NCBI RefSeq assembly: GCF_007197995.1
Contig: NZ_VKKH01000005.1
Span: forward strand, 186,001 to 250,000
Length of the DNA stretch: 64,000 nucleotides
Source of the DNA: Aliiglaciecola sp. M165
GTDB taxonomy: Bacteria; Pseudomonadota; Gammaproteobacteria; Enterobacterales; Alteromonadaceae
Reading direction: 5' to 3'
A program made the translations under genes and the position numbers. The first letter of the stretch is position 1; each line of letters opens with the position of its first letter. Shown here piece after piece: positions 57,371-64,000 of this stretch. The notes beneath the pieces were generated by a model. It ran no database searches. It was given only the letters and a program-made list of their open reading frames with translations, and was not told where the DNA came from.

Positions 57371-58287
57371 TCTTTATTTCGTTTGATAAAAGTCAGTGAT
57401 GGGGCAAAAAATGCTGCGCCGGTTTCAGGGACCGTATAATCTAAAAGCTTGTCGTACACTCCGTTTTCATCACCATACATCATACTTTTTAACATCAGTG
57501 TAAAAGGTTTAGGGCTTTTCGCAAAAGACAGAAACATCAAGCCTTTTACGGTCATATCACCATAAGGCATGCTTTGCCTTAGTATTTCTATACTGTTGCC
57601 ATTTTCATCTTTAAGGCTTGAACGTTTAGTGTGTGCAAATGCGGCTTTGTCTTCACTGGCGTACTCCACATTGTCTTCTTTAGTACGCCCAATAATGTCT
57701 TCTTGCTGTTTGACTGGAACGCGCTGCCAGCGGTCCATGTTGGTGCGATAACGCTGCATGTGAATATAACTCCCACCAACAAAATCGGGGTCGTCATCAC
57801 CAACAACAGCCACATCAAATTTATGCATCCCTTTAGGGTTTTCGGTTCCGTCGACAAAACCTATGAGATCACGCCCATCCAAATAGCGGAAGCCCTTAAC
57901 TTCTTCAAACAATTCCACATGACCTTTGAGTAATTCGCACACTTCGCTGCCAATGGCAAAACACACGTCAGCGCGGTCGGCGCGGATTTGAATAAATATG
58001 TCGCATGGCGTTGCCGGAGCGTGTCGGTCATCACACTCCATATCAGGGAAAGGTGCCAATTCCATTGGAATTAGTCCCGGATATAAATCAGACCAATAGC
58101 TGCTGCCAATGGCAATAACGCCAGACACCATGGCTTCGTAATGCTCCTCATCATAATGTTCAAAAACATTGAGAATATGTGCGAGTTTGGCGCGGATCAC
58201 CTGGGCGTCATCGTCAATAACATTAAACATTAAATACTGGGCGTGAAGATTTGGTTCTGCACAAATGCCTTTTTGAACTTGGGCCAT
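57367..58287 (-). CDS. Dyp-type heme peroxidase
   Basis: The 306-residue protein carries the Dyp signature GFVDG at 143-147 with the catalytic aspartate, the proximal heme ligand His219 in AFAHTKRSS and the conserved Arg237 in EILRQSMPYG. It lacks a Tat signal, so it is probably cytoplasmic (YfeX-like, class B or P). Such enzymes use peroxide to oxidise dyes, porphyrinogens or other aromatics. It follows the gamma-glutamyltransferase gene by 41 nt on the same strand, so co-transcription is possible. Confidence 0.92.
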   Translation of the reverse strand: MAQVQKGICAEPNLHAQYLMFNVIDDDAQVIRAKLAHILNVFEHYDEEHYEAMVSGVIAIGSSYWSDLYPGLIPMELAPFPDMECDDRHAPATPCDIFIQIRADRADVCFAIGSEVCELLKGHVELFEEVKGFRYLDGRDLIGFVDGTENPKGMHKFDVAVVGDDDPDFVGGSYIHMQRYRTNMDRWQRVPVKQQEDIIGRTKEDNVEYASEDKAAFAHTKRSSLKDENGNSIEILRQSMPYGDMTVKGLMFLSFAKSPKPFTLMLKSMMYGDENGVYDKLLDYTVPETGAAFFAPSLTFIKRNKD

Positions 58288-58328
58288 GGTTAACCTGTCA
58301 CCTTTTTATTTTTCAAACATAGCATCTG

Positions 58329-60026
58329 TTAATATCCAGATGCCTGACCGTCTTTGCGAGTCTCTGAGGCCCCAAAGTATACACCAGTTTTTAAGTCCCG
58401 CATGATGGCCTGATATCCACCGTAACTGCCTGAAACATCCCTTAATACATGGCCCATTTGTACCAATTGTCGGCGGGTTTCGTAATCGTATCCACTTTCT
58501 AAGCTCACAAAGCCACCATCGATCATGATCTCATCGGTTGGCTCGCTGGAACCAGTATGCAACATTCGTGGCGCGTCGCCGGCTTCTTGAAGGTTCATGC
58601 CAAAATCGATGAGATTAACAATTATCTGTGCATGCATTTGCGGCTGTGTACCACCACCCATGACGCCAAAACTCAACCAAGGTTTTCCACTGCGGGTAAC
58701 AAAAGCCGGAATGATAGTATGAAATGGCCGTTTTTCCGGCGCATACACGTTAAAATGGCCTTCTTGTAGCGAAAACATCTCTCCACGGTCTTGCAAAATA
58801 AACCCTAACCCCGTGGGCGTCATGCCTGACCCCATTCCGCGATAATTGGACTGGATTAGAGACACCATATTCCCTTCTTTGTCGGCGGTTGTCAGATAAA
58901 TGGTGTCGCCTTCATTAATACCCGCATCATAACGCTTAGCGGCTTTTTTCATGTCAATGAGCTTGGCCCGTTGCTGTGCGTACTCTTTTGAGATCAACCA
59001 GTCTACTGGGATCTCATTAAATTCAGGATCAGCATAATATTTAGCACGATCCTCAAAGGCTAGCTTTTTGGCTTCAACAAAGGTATGGATATATTCTGGA
59101 GAACCAAACCCCATCCCTTCGATATCATACTGCTCAAGAATGTTCAGGATCTGCAGTGCAGCAATACCCTGACCATTGGGAGGTAACTCCCAGACGTCGT
59201 ACCCACGGTAGTTACTCGATACCGGTTCTACCCAGGTTGAGGTATGCTCTGCCAAGTCCTCATAGCTAAGGAAACCACCCTGCTCCTTCATGTATGCGGC
59301 GATTGTCCTTGCTATGTCACCTTTGTAAAAGGCATCTCGCCCACCTGTTGCGATTTTTTCTAGCGTCGCCGCCAGATTCTGATTAACAAAAATCTCGCCT
59401 TTTTTGGGTGTTGCGCCATTGGGCATATAGGTTTCTTTAAACCCATCAAATTTGCTCAAAATTGGCACACTACGATTCATATACCATGCGATTAGTTCTG
59501 AAACAGGAAAGCCTTTTTTCGCGTAGTCGATGGTAGGTGCAAGGATGTTAGTCATTGGAATTGAGCCGAACCTGTTGTGCAATTCAAACCAACCATCAAC
59601 AGCGCCTGGCACTGAAACCGGGAGTGGGCCATGAGAAGGGATCTTGCTCATGCCCTGCTCTTTAAAATACGCTAAGGTTAACGATTTGGGAGAGCGGCCT
59701 GACGCATTCAATCCGTATAGCCGCTGGGTTTTGGCGTCCCAGACTATGGCAAATAAATCGCCACCGATTCCATTTCCTGTTGGCTCAACCAACCCTAGCA
59801 TGGCATTGGCGGCTATTGCTGCATCAATGGCGTTGCCACCTTGTTTAAGAATATCCAGCCCCACTTGCGTTGCCAAAGGTTGACTAGTTGCCACCATACC
59901 GTTGGTGGCGATAACTTCTGAGCGCGATGCAAAGGGCTCGCCCGTTATACGGTCATAAGCATGACTACCAGAGCTAAATACAATTACAAGAAGACTTAAG
60001 TAAATTAAGCGCATGATTCTTTTCAC
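58329..60026 (-). CDS. ggt: Gamma-glutamyltransferase precursor
   Basis: The 565-residue precursor has a signal peptide (about 1-23) and both GGT parts. The self-cleavage and catalytic nucleophile is predicted as Thr375 in EGDTIYLTTADKEGN. The substrate-binding QSNYRGMGSGMTPTGLGFILQ segment and HTIIPAFVTRSGKPWLSFGVMGG lie further on. It hydrolyses glutathione or transfers its glutamyl group in the periplasm. The residue after the nucleophile is Ile instead of the usual Thr or His-context, so activity details may differ. No partner gene of glutathione metabolism is adjacent. Confidence 0.93.
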   Translation of the reverse strand: MKRIMRLIYLSLLVIVFSSGSHAYDRITGEPFASRSEVIATNGMVATSQPLATQVGLDILKQGGNAIDAAIAANAMLGLVEPTGNGIGGDLFAIVWDAKTQRLYGLNASGRSPKSLTLAYFKEQGMSKIPSHGPLPVSVPGAVDGWFELHNRFGSIPMTNILAPTIDYAKKGFPVSELIAWYMNRSVPILSKFDGFKETYMPNGATPKKGEIFVNQNLAATLEKIATGGRDAFYKGDIARTIAAYMKEQGGFLSYEDLAEHTSTWVEPVSSNYRGYDVWELPPNGQGIAALQILNILEQYDIEGMGFGSPEYIHTFVEAKKLAFEDRAKYYADPEFNEIPVDWLISKEYAQQRAKLIDMKKAAKRYDAGINEGDTIYLTTADKEGNMVSLIQSNYRGMGSGMTPTGLGFILQDRGEMFSLQEGHFNVYAPEKRPFHTIIPAFVTRSGKPWLSFGVMGGGTQPQMHAQIIVNLIDFGMNLQEAGDAPRMLHTGSSEPTDEIMIDGGFVSLESGYDYETRRQLVQMGHVLRDVSGSYGGYQAIMRDLKTGVYFGASETRKDGQASGY

Positions 60027-60257
60027 CTTTTATGCAGATGGTTAAAGGATACGCTTTGCCAGAAGTGCTTTAAAGGAAAATCATTCACTCAATGGACGCT
60101 TTGTTGATTTGCCAAGAGTAATAGCAATCCACATACAGAACTGATCCAATAGAATGCGTCCCACGGTTAGGTATAAGGAAAGGCTTTGTGTTTCAGTGAG
60201 CCGCCACTCTATAATGATATTACGCTTTTTTGAACGAGAAGAGTCAGTACGTCACTC

Positions 60258-60458
60258 ATGTCCAATGATATTCAAATCGGTATCCCCTGCGTTTACGAGG
60301 ACTTATGTTTCTGGTTAGGTGTAGGGTTTGGTGTGCTGGTAATCGTTGCCATCGCAACGTTAGTTTGGTCTGTATGGCAAGACAAACGCAAGCAGGAAAA
60401 GCAGAGACAGATACGCAAAGAGAAAATACGCGCTAAGAGACGAGGCAAATTCCGGTAA
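60258..60458 (+). CDS. Small single-span membrane protein
   Basis: The 66-residue product has one transmembrane helix (about 15-42, LGVGFGVLVIVAIATLVWSVW) and a strongly basic tail (QDKRKQEKQRQIRKEKIRAKRRGKFR, in part). It resembles small inner-membrane proteins of unknown function. It ends two bases from the converging pseudopilin gene. The reading frame is supported by the clear hydrophobic-plus-basic layout rather than by family recognition. Confidence 0.65.
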   Translation: MSNDIQIGIPCVYEDLCFWLGVGFGVLVIVAIATLVWSVWQDKRKQEKQRQIRKEKIRAKRRGKFR

Positions 60459-60460
60459 AC

Positions 60461-61003
60461 TTATTCGTCTATTATGAAGGTATAACGACCATTAGGGGTT
60501 TTACGGAACTTACCACTTGATAAATCTCCATCATCAATAATGAAGTCAAATTGAATAATTTCTTCCTCAGTCGCTGTGGGCCCGTCAATAGAGATACCCG
60601 CATAGGGATAGCCATTGGGTCCTTCCCAATTCCAATTCCCACCCAATACGGTTTCTTGTGTCCAATCGGCTTGGTTGATGGCTAAACCTACTGCATCAGG
60701 TGGCAATACCAAATGGCTGTCGTTTGGATATCTGCCATGAACTTGTTTCCAAAGTTCAAATCCCCGGGAAAACCGTCCCAGTTTTGCAGCCGTTTCCGTC
60801 AACTCTGAGCGCAAAATATAGTTCCGATAAGACGCCATGGCAACAGCAGCGAGCACGCCAATTATGGCGACAACAATCAGCAACTCAATTAAAGTAAACC
60901 CTTTTTGAGTATGCTGAAATTGACGGTTTAGATATCTTAGCTGTCGATTTCTTTGCAATTTTACACTCACATGCTCAGTGCTAGATTCTTTTGAATCAAG
61001 CAA
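60461..61003 (-). CDS. Type II/IV pseudopilin (GspG/PilE-like)
   Basis: The protein has the prepilin motif [17 protein letters not shown], with processing expected after Gly35, and a GspG-like C-terminal domain. The [10 protein letters not shown] segment and late [14 protein letters not shown] are typical of minor or major pseudopilins. The annotated leader of 34 residues is longer than usual. A GTG at residue 12 or a TTG at residue 16 gives a shorter leader, but neither is clearly better. No other secretion gene lies next to it, so this is an orphan pilin. Confidence 0.8.
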   Translation of the reverse strand: MLDSKESSTEHVSVKLQRNRQLRYLNRQFQHTQKGFTLIELLIVVAIIGVLAAVAMASYRNYILRSELTETAAKLGRFSRGFELWKQVHGRYPNDSHLVLPPDAVGLAINQADWTQETVLGGNWNWEGPNGYPYAGISIDGPTATEEEIIQFDFIIDDGDLSSGKFRKTPNGRYTFIIDE

Positions 61004-61073
61004 TCATAGTAGCCTGTCGCAAATTTAGCACATACTGGATGTGGCTAATATTATCAGCGTCTATACCCGAGTA

Positions 61074-62183
61074 TTAAGGGTGTAAACTTTTATCAATTGC
61101 GGCGAGCAAATCTTCTATACGTTCACAGCCCACGCTCAATCTTACTAAGCCTTCAGGCACATCATCTGTTCCCCAGCGTGCACGACGTTCTGCCATGGTA
61201 TGCACACCTCCAAAACTCGTTGCCTCAAAAATCAGTGCGCAAGACTGTAAAAATTGATCGGCCTGCGCCGGCGAGCCCAAGTCAAACGAAACAATAAATC
61301 CAAAATGATCCATCTGAGTTTTGGCAACATCGTATGAAGGATCAGTAGGTAATCCCGGATACCTCACCCATTTAACACTGGGGTGATTATGCAAAAACTC
61401 AGCTATCTGTTGGGCATTGCTGACCATTCTTTCCAAACGCACATCTAAGGTTGCCAATCCTCGATGCACCAACCAGCTTTCCATCGGGCCAGGAATATTT
61501 CCTGCCAGTTTTCGCCATAAGCGAACCCGCTCTAACAACACCGGGTCTTTGGCAGATACATGCCCATAAACAATGTCGCTATGCCCATTGAGCGCTTTAG
61601 TATCAGCTGACATGGAAAGATCAGCCCCCAACTCCAACGGTCGCTGCCCCATCACGGTCAGCGTTGTATTGTCGACTGCCAATAAACCGCCTGACGACTG
61701 TACTCGTTTGGCCAGTGCTTTTATGTCTACAACATCTAGCAATGGGTTGCTTGGCGACTCGATGAGCACCAAACGCACATCTGAGTAATCATATTTTAGT
61801 AATTCTGGGGTTGAAACCAAATTCACTTTCACACCGTTGGGAACGAGAAACTCCTCTGCGTAGGCCCTTGTCGCAAAATAGCCATCAGCAGGTAATACGA
61901 TGATTTCTCCACATACAACCAAGCTACTCATAATCGCTGCAGCAGCCGCCATTCCTGACGGAAAGACCACTGTTTCACCGCCTTCAAGTTCACTTAACCC
62001 CGACTCTAATGCCTCCCAGGTGGGATTAGAAAAGCGACCATATTGAAAGTCTGCGTTGTCGGTATGACCAGATAAATGAAATGTACTGGCAAAGGTTGGA
62101 CCTTCATTAAATGGACGACCTTGCTTTGCCTGTGGCAGTCCTGCATGCACAACACGGGTGCCTCGATGTGTTTTTTGGCTCAT
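61074..62183 (-). CDS. Cys/Met metabolism PLP-dependent enzyme (cystathionine synthase/lyase-like)
   Basis: The 369-residue enzyme belongs to the trans-sulfuration family, with the cofactor lysine Lys196 in SADTKALNGHSDIVYGHV. QYGRFSNPTWEALESGLSELEGG and the active-site text ESPSNPLLDVVDIKALA are also present. Members catalyse cystathionine gamma-synthase, beta- or gamma-lyase, or methionine gamma-lyase reactions, which cannot be told apart with confidence here. Asn198-Gly200 (LNGH in place of the usual IGGH) is a slight deviation after the PLP lysine. It is monocistronic. Confidence 0.88.
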   Translation of the reverse strand: MSQKTHRGTRVVHAGLPQAKQGRPFNEGPTFASTFHLSGHTDNADFQYGRFSNPTWEALESGLSELEGGETVVFPSGMAAAAAIMSSLVVCGEIIVLPADGYFATRAYAEEFLVPNGVKVNLVSTPELLKYDYSDVRLVLIESPSNPLLDVVDIKALAKRVQSSGGLLAVDNTTLTVMGQRPLELGADLSMSADTKALNGHSDIVYGHVSAKDPVLLERVRLWRKLAGNIPGPMESWLVHRGLATLDVRLERMVSNAQQIAEFLHNHPSVKWVRYPGLPTDPSYDVAKTQMDHFGFIVSFDLGSPAQADQFLQSCALIFEATSFGGVHTMAERRARWGTDDVPEGLVRLSVGCERIEDLLAAIDKSLHP

Positions 62184-62246
62184 AAATCACTGTGATGAGA
62201 TTTGGAATGTGCTGTCTATGTTAACCTGAACTGCACGCAACGTCAT

Positions 62247-63083
62247 TTAATGGATATGGGTATGCAGCGCTGCCAATGAGGATTTTACTGCCATTTTACG
62301 GCGACGGCTAACGGGTACGCATTTACCTGACTTGAGCCGACTAAATGCCTGCCCGTCACTGTGGCTTTCAAAACACTCTACCGCCATCAGGTTGACCAGG
62401 TAGGAGCGATGTACACGGCAAAATTCATCAGGAAGTTTAGCTGCCAAGCTGCTTAGAGATTGTTTAAGCATCAGACGTTCGTTCGCACAATGGACAAAAA
62501 CATAATTGTCATAGGCTTCAATGTATTCAATATCTTGACGGTCAACAACGCGTACCTGGTTGCCTTGCTCAAAGGTATAGGACTGCTCGCTTTCAGGTAA
62601 CTTGAGATTTTTTTTATGCTGTTCAAGCAAGCTCAAGGACACCACGCAGGCTAGATAGGCCACCATTTCAACGGGCAACCAAAAAGCGACTTTTTTGGCA
62701 AAGGCCGACACGAAATTAAAGTCAAATGAGAACAGAAGGCCGAGCATAAAGGTATCAAACAAAATATGCAGCAAACTAATCAGGGCGGCGACGCTGCAGT
62801 GAATCAACAACCATTTAGGATGCTTTTCACTAAACAACGGAATGCGTAGACGCATCCAATTTGCAAACACGGCGATCACTAGCCAACTGCAATAACTAAT
62901 GCCGACATTCAAAAAATACTGAAGCTGACTAATTTGCAGTTGCCGATCTGGACTGATACGCAGCCAGCTAGTGCTAGCGCTGGCAAACGCAATGATGCAC
63001 AGCACCAACAACGCTAACGACAACCAACGCCAAGAAATGAGTGGCTGATTTTGCTGACTCGTATGCATCAAGCTTGTTGTCAT
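62247..63083 (-). CDS. LytTR-type regulator with membrane sensor domain
   Basis: The 278-residue protein has four transmembrane helices (about 18-160) and a C-terminal LytTR DNA-binding domain. Its text is VRVVDRQDIEYIEAYDNYVFVHCANERLMLKQSL, in part, with FCRVHRSYLVNL. It has no receiver or kinase domain, so it is a one-component membrane-bound regulator. It starts 15 nt after the end of the lipoprotein gene in the same operon. The signal may concern the cell envelope; this is inference from context. Confidence 0.88.
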   Translation of the reverse strand: MTTSLMHTSQQNQPLISWRWLSLALLVLCIIAFASASTSWLRISPDRQLQISQLQYFLNVGISYCSWLVIAVFANWMRLRIPLFSEKHPKWLLIHCSVAALISLLHILFDTFMLGLLFSFDFNFVSAFAKKVAFWLPVEMVAYLACVVSLSLLEQHKKNLKLPESEQSYTFEQGNQVRVVDRQDIEYIEAYDNYVFVHCANERLMLKQSLSSLAAKLPDEFCRVHRSYLVNLMAVECFESHSDGQAFSRLKSGKCVPVSRRRKMAVKSSLAALHTHIH

Positions 63084-63098
63084 TTATTTAGCCGTGCC

Positions 63099-63818
63099 TT
63101 AGTTTGCTAGTAACCATGTTCCAAAATTACCTTTGGTTTGCATTTTGATTGCATAGGGTTGATCGACACTCACCCAGATGATTTTCTCTCGGATCCCATG
63201 TGATTCAACTTTCCAGGTATCATAAGTTTGACCATTCACTTCGACCTCTTCGCGACCAAGTACCTTAATATTCGACCACAACATTTGTGAGCCGTTGTTT
63301 AGGTCAAATACTGGAATAGATGCCTCGAACCCTTCAGCCAATGGTAAGGCTTTGATTGCATAATTAATTACTGCTGGCTCAAAGGCACCATGAGGATAAG
63401 TTTTATTATATTTCACTGGGTTGAAATCTGAATCTGGTGCCGGAGTCAAATCACCGTGAAACAATCCATCCTCATACTTAACTTGTATCAGATACTTGGG
63501 TAATTCAAGTCTGCGCTCGACGAATGCCATGGTTTTCGGGTCGAGGTAAATCGTATCCGGTATGCTATCGGCTTGAGGGTTAAAATAAATCTGCAACTTG
63601 AGTAACGCTTTACCGTCTTTGTTCACCGGCTCCATTACATAACGCATTGTGCCGCCGGTTTTTTCGTACCTGATATCATGTGCCCAATTTTGAGTGTTCT
63701 CGGTTTCAATTTGTGCAGGCAGCATTTTTGGGTAGATGGGTTTTGCTGGCTCAGTATTACCACATGCACTGCAAGACATAATGGCCAGCGTCAGCCCAAT
63801 TGTTTTTAGATATTTCAT
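63099..63818 (-). CDS. DUF3108-like lipoprotein
   Basis: The 239-residue product has a lipoprotein signal (IMSCSAC, with the lipid cysteine at 19) and a beta-rich body with DIRYEKTGGTMRYVMEPV and YDTWKVESHG. This matches the outline of DUF3108-type periplasmic proteins of unknown function. The C-terminal IWVSVDQPYAIKMQTKGNF strand is typical of that fold. It is first in an operon with the LytTR regulator, which suggests a sensing or envelope role. Family assignment is moderate. Confidence 0.65.
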   Translation of the reverse strand: MKYLKTIGLTLAIMSCSACGNTEPAKPIYPKMLPAQIETENTQNWAHDIRYEKTGGTMRYVMEPVNKDGKALLKLQIYFNPQADSIPDTIYLDPKTMAFVERRLELPKYLIQVKYEDGLFHGDLTPAPDSDFNPVKYNKTYPHGAFEPAVINYAIKALPLAEGFEASIPVFDLNNGSQMLWSNIKVLGREEVEVNGQTYDTWKVESHGIREKIIWVSVDQPYAIKMQTKGNFGTWLLAN

Positions 63819-63965
63819 TGTTTCGCCTTATGGATGTTGTTTGCAAAGACAATGGCTCCTCTGCGAGCAACGAAAAAGGCTTTGTCCGTCAACGGCAGCT
63901 AAGTGTGGGTAAACGGTAAGTATCGATACCAAGGAGGTAGAGGCTAATATTTTCAAGCAAAAGAA

Positions 63966-63986
63966 AAGCGCCTACTTGAGGCGCTT
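63966..63986 (-). terminator. Terminator near the window end
   Basis: AAGCGCCT, a 5-nt loop and AGGCGCTT form a perfect 8-bp stem at 63966-63986. On the minus strand it is followed by TTTTCTTTTGCTT, so it most likely ends a minus-strand gene lying beyond the window. On the plus strand the sequence ends in TTTT only after a gap. Confidence 0.65.
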
Positions 63987-64000
63987 CTAGTGAGTCTTTT

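Overview
The window looks like chromosome of a marine gammaproteobacterium of the order Alteromonadales, most likely Alteromonadaceae. Support comes from the moderately AT-rich composition, the ast operon followed by a DUF1338 gene, a DUF2982 protein, a 335-residue PyrB, a GlyGly-CTERM metalloprotease and many signalling proteins. I saw no rRNA, tRNA, CRISPR array, integrase or phage genes.

Region 1 (1-5000) is an arginine catabolic operon, astC-astA-astD, followed behind a terminator-like hairpin by a DUF1338 metalloenzyme gene. astB and astE are not in the window.

Region 2 (about 4930-31500) is a sparse, AT-rich accessory stretch with long non-coding gaps. It holds a homocysteine S-methyltransferase, a methyltransferase with no usual start codon in its full frame, a Rid-family protein and a group of exported proteins for polysaccharide binding and cleavage (FG-GAP protein, golvesin-domain protein, heparinase II/III-like lyase). 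After these come a decayed, nearly complete IS3-family element, a porin paired with a short phosphate-binding-like protein, two GlxA-type AraC regulators, a TPR-GGDEF cyclase, three tandem paralogous four-cysteine exported proteins with a membrane-anchored partner, a GNAT enzyme, an MddA-like membrane methyltransferase, a receiver-GGDEF cyclase and the end of a second IS3 fossil.

Region 3 (31500-64000) is dense housekeeping-type chromosome: a small XRE regulator, a lipase-like hydrolase, parC, a PQQ-sugar-dehydrogenase-like protein, a 7TM hybrid histidine kinase, DUF2982, an orphan PhnD-like binding protein and an RND pump/adaptor operon divergent from a TetR regulator with a 19-bp near-palindrome between them. 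It continues with an MBL/SMP-30 pair, a secreted metalloprotease with an overlapping lipoprotein gene, pyrB, hemL, a class III nucleotide cyclase, an HDOD protein, a Dyp peroxidase, a gamma-glutamyltransferase, a pseudopilin, a Cys/Met PLP enzyme and a LytTR regulator with a DUF3108-like lipoprotein.

The least explained module is the operon at 25083-27491 (three divergent paralogous secreted proteins plus a coiled-coil membrane protein), immediately downstream of a diguanylate cyclase gene. The two IS3 fossils suggest the surrounding region was assembled by insertion some time ago.
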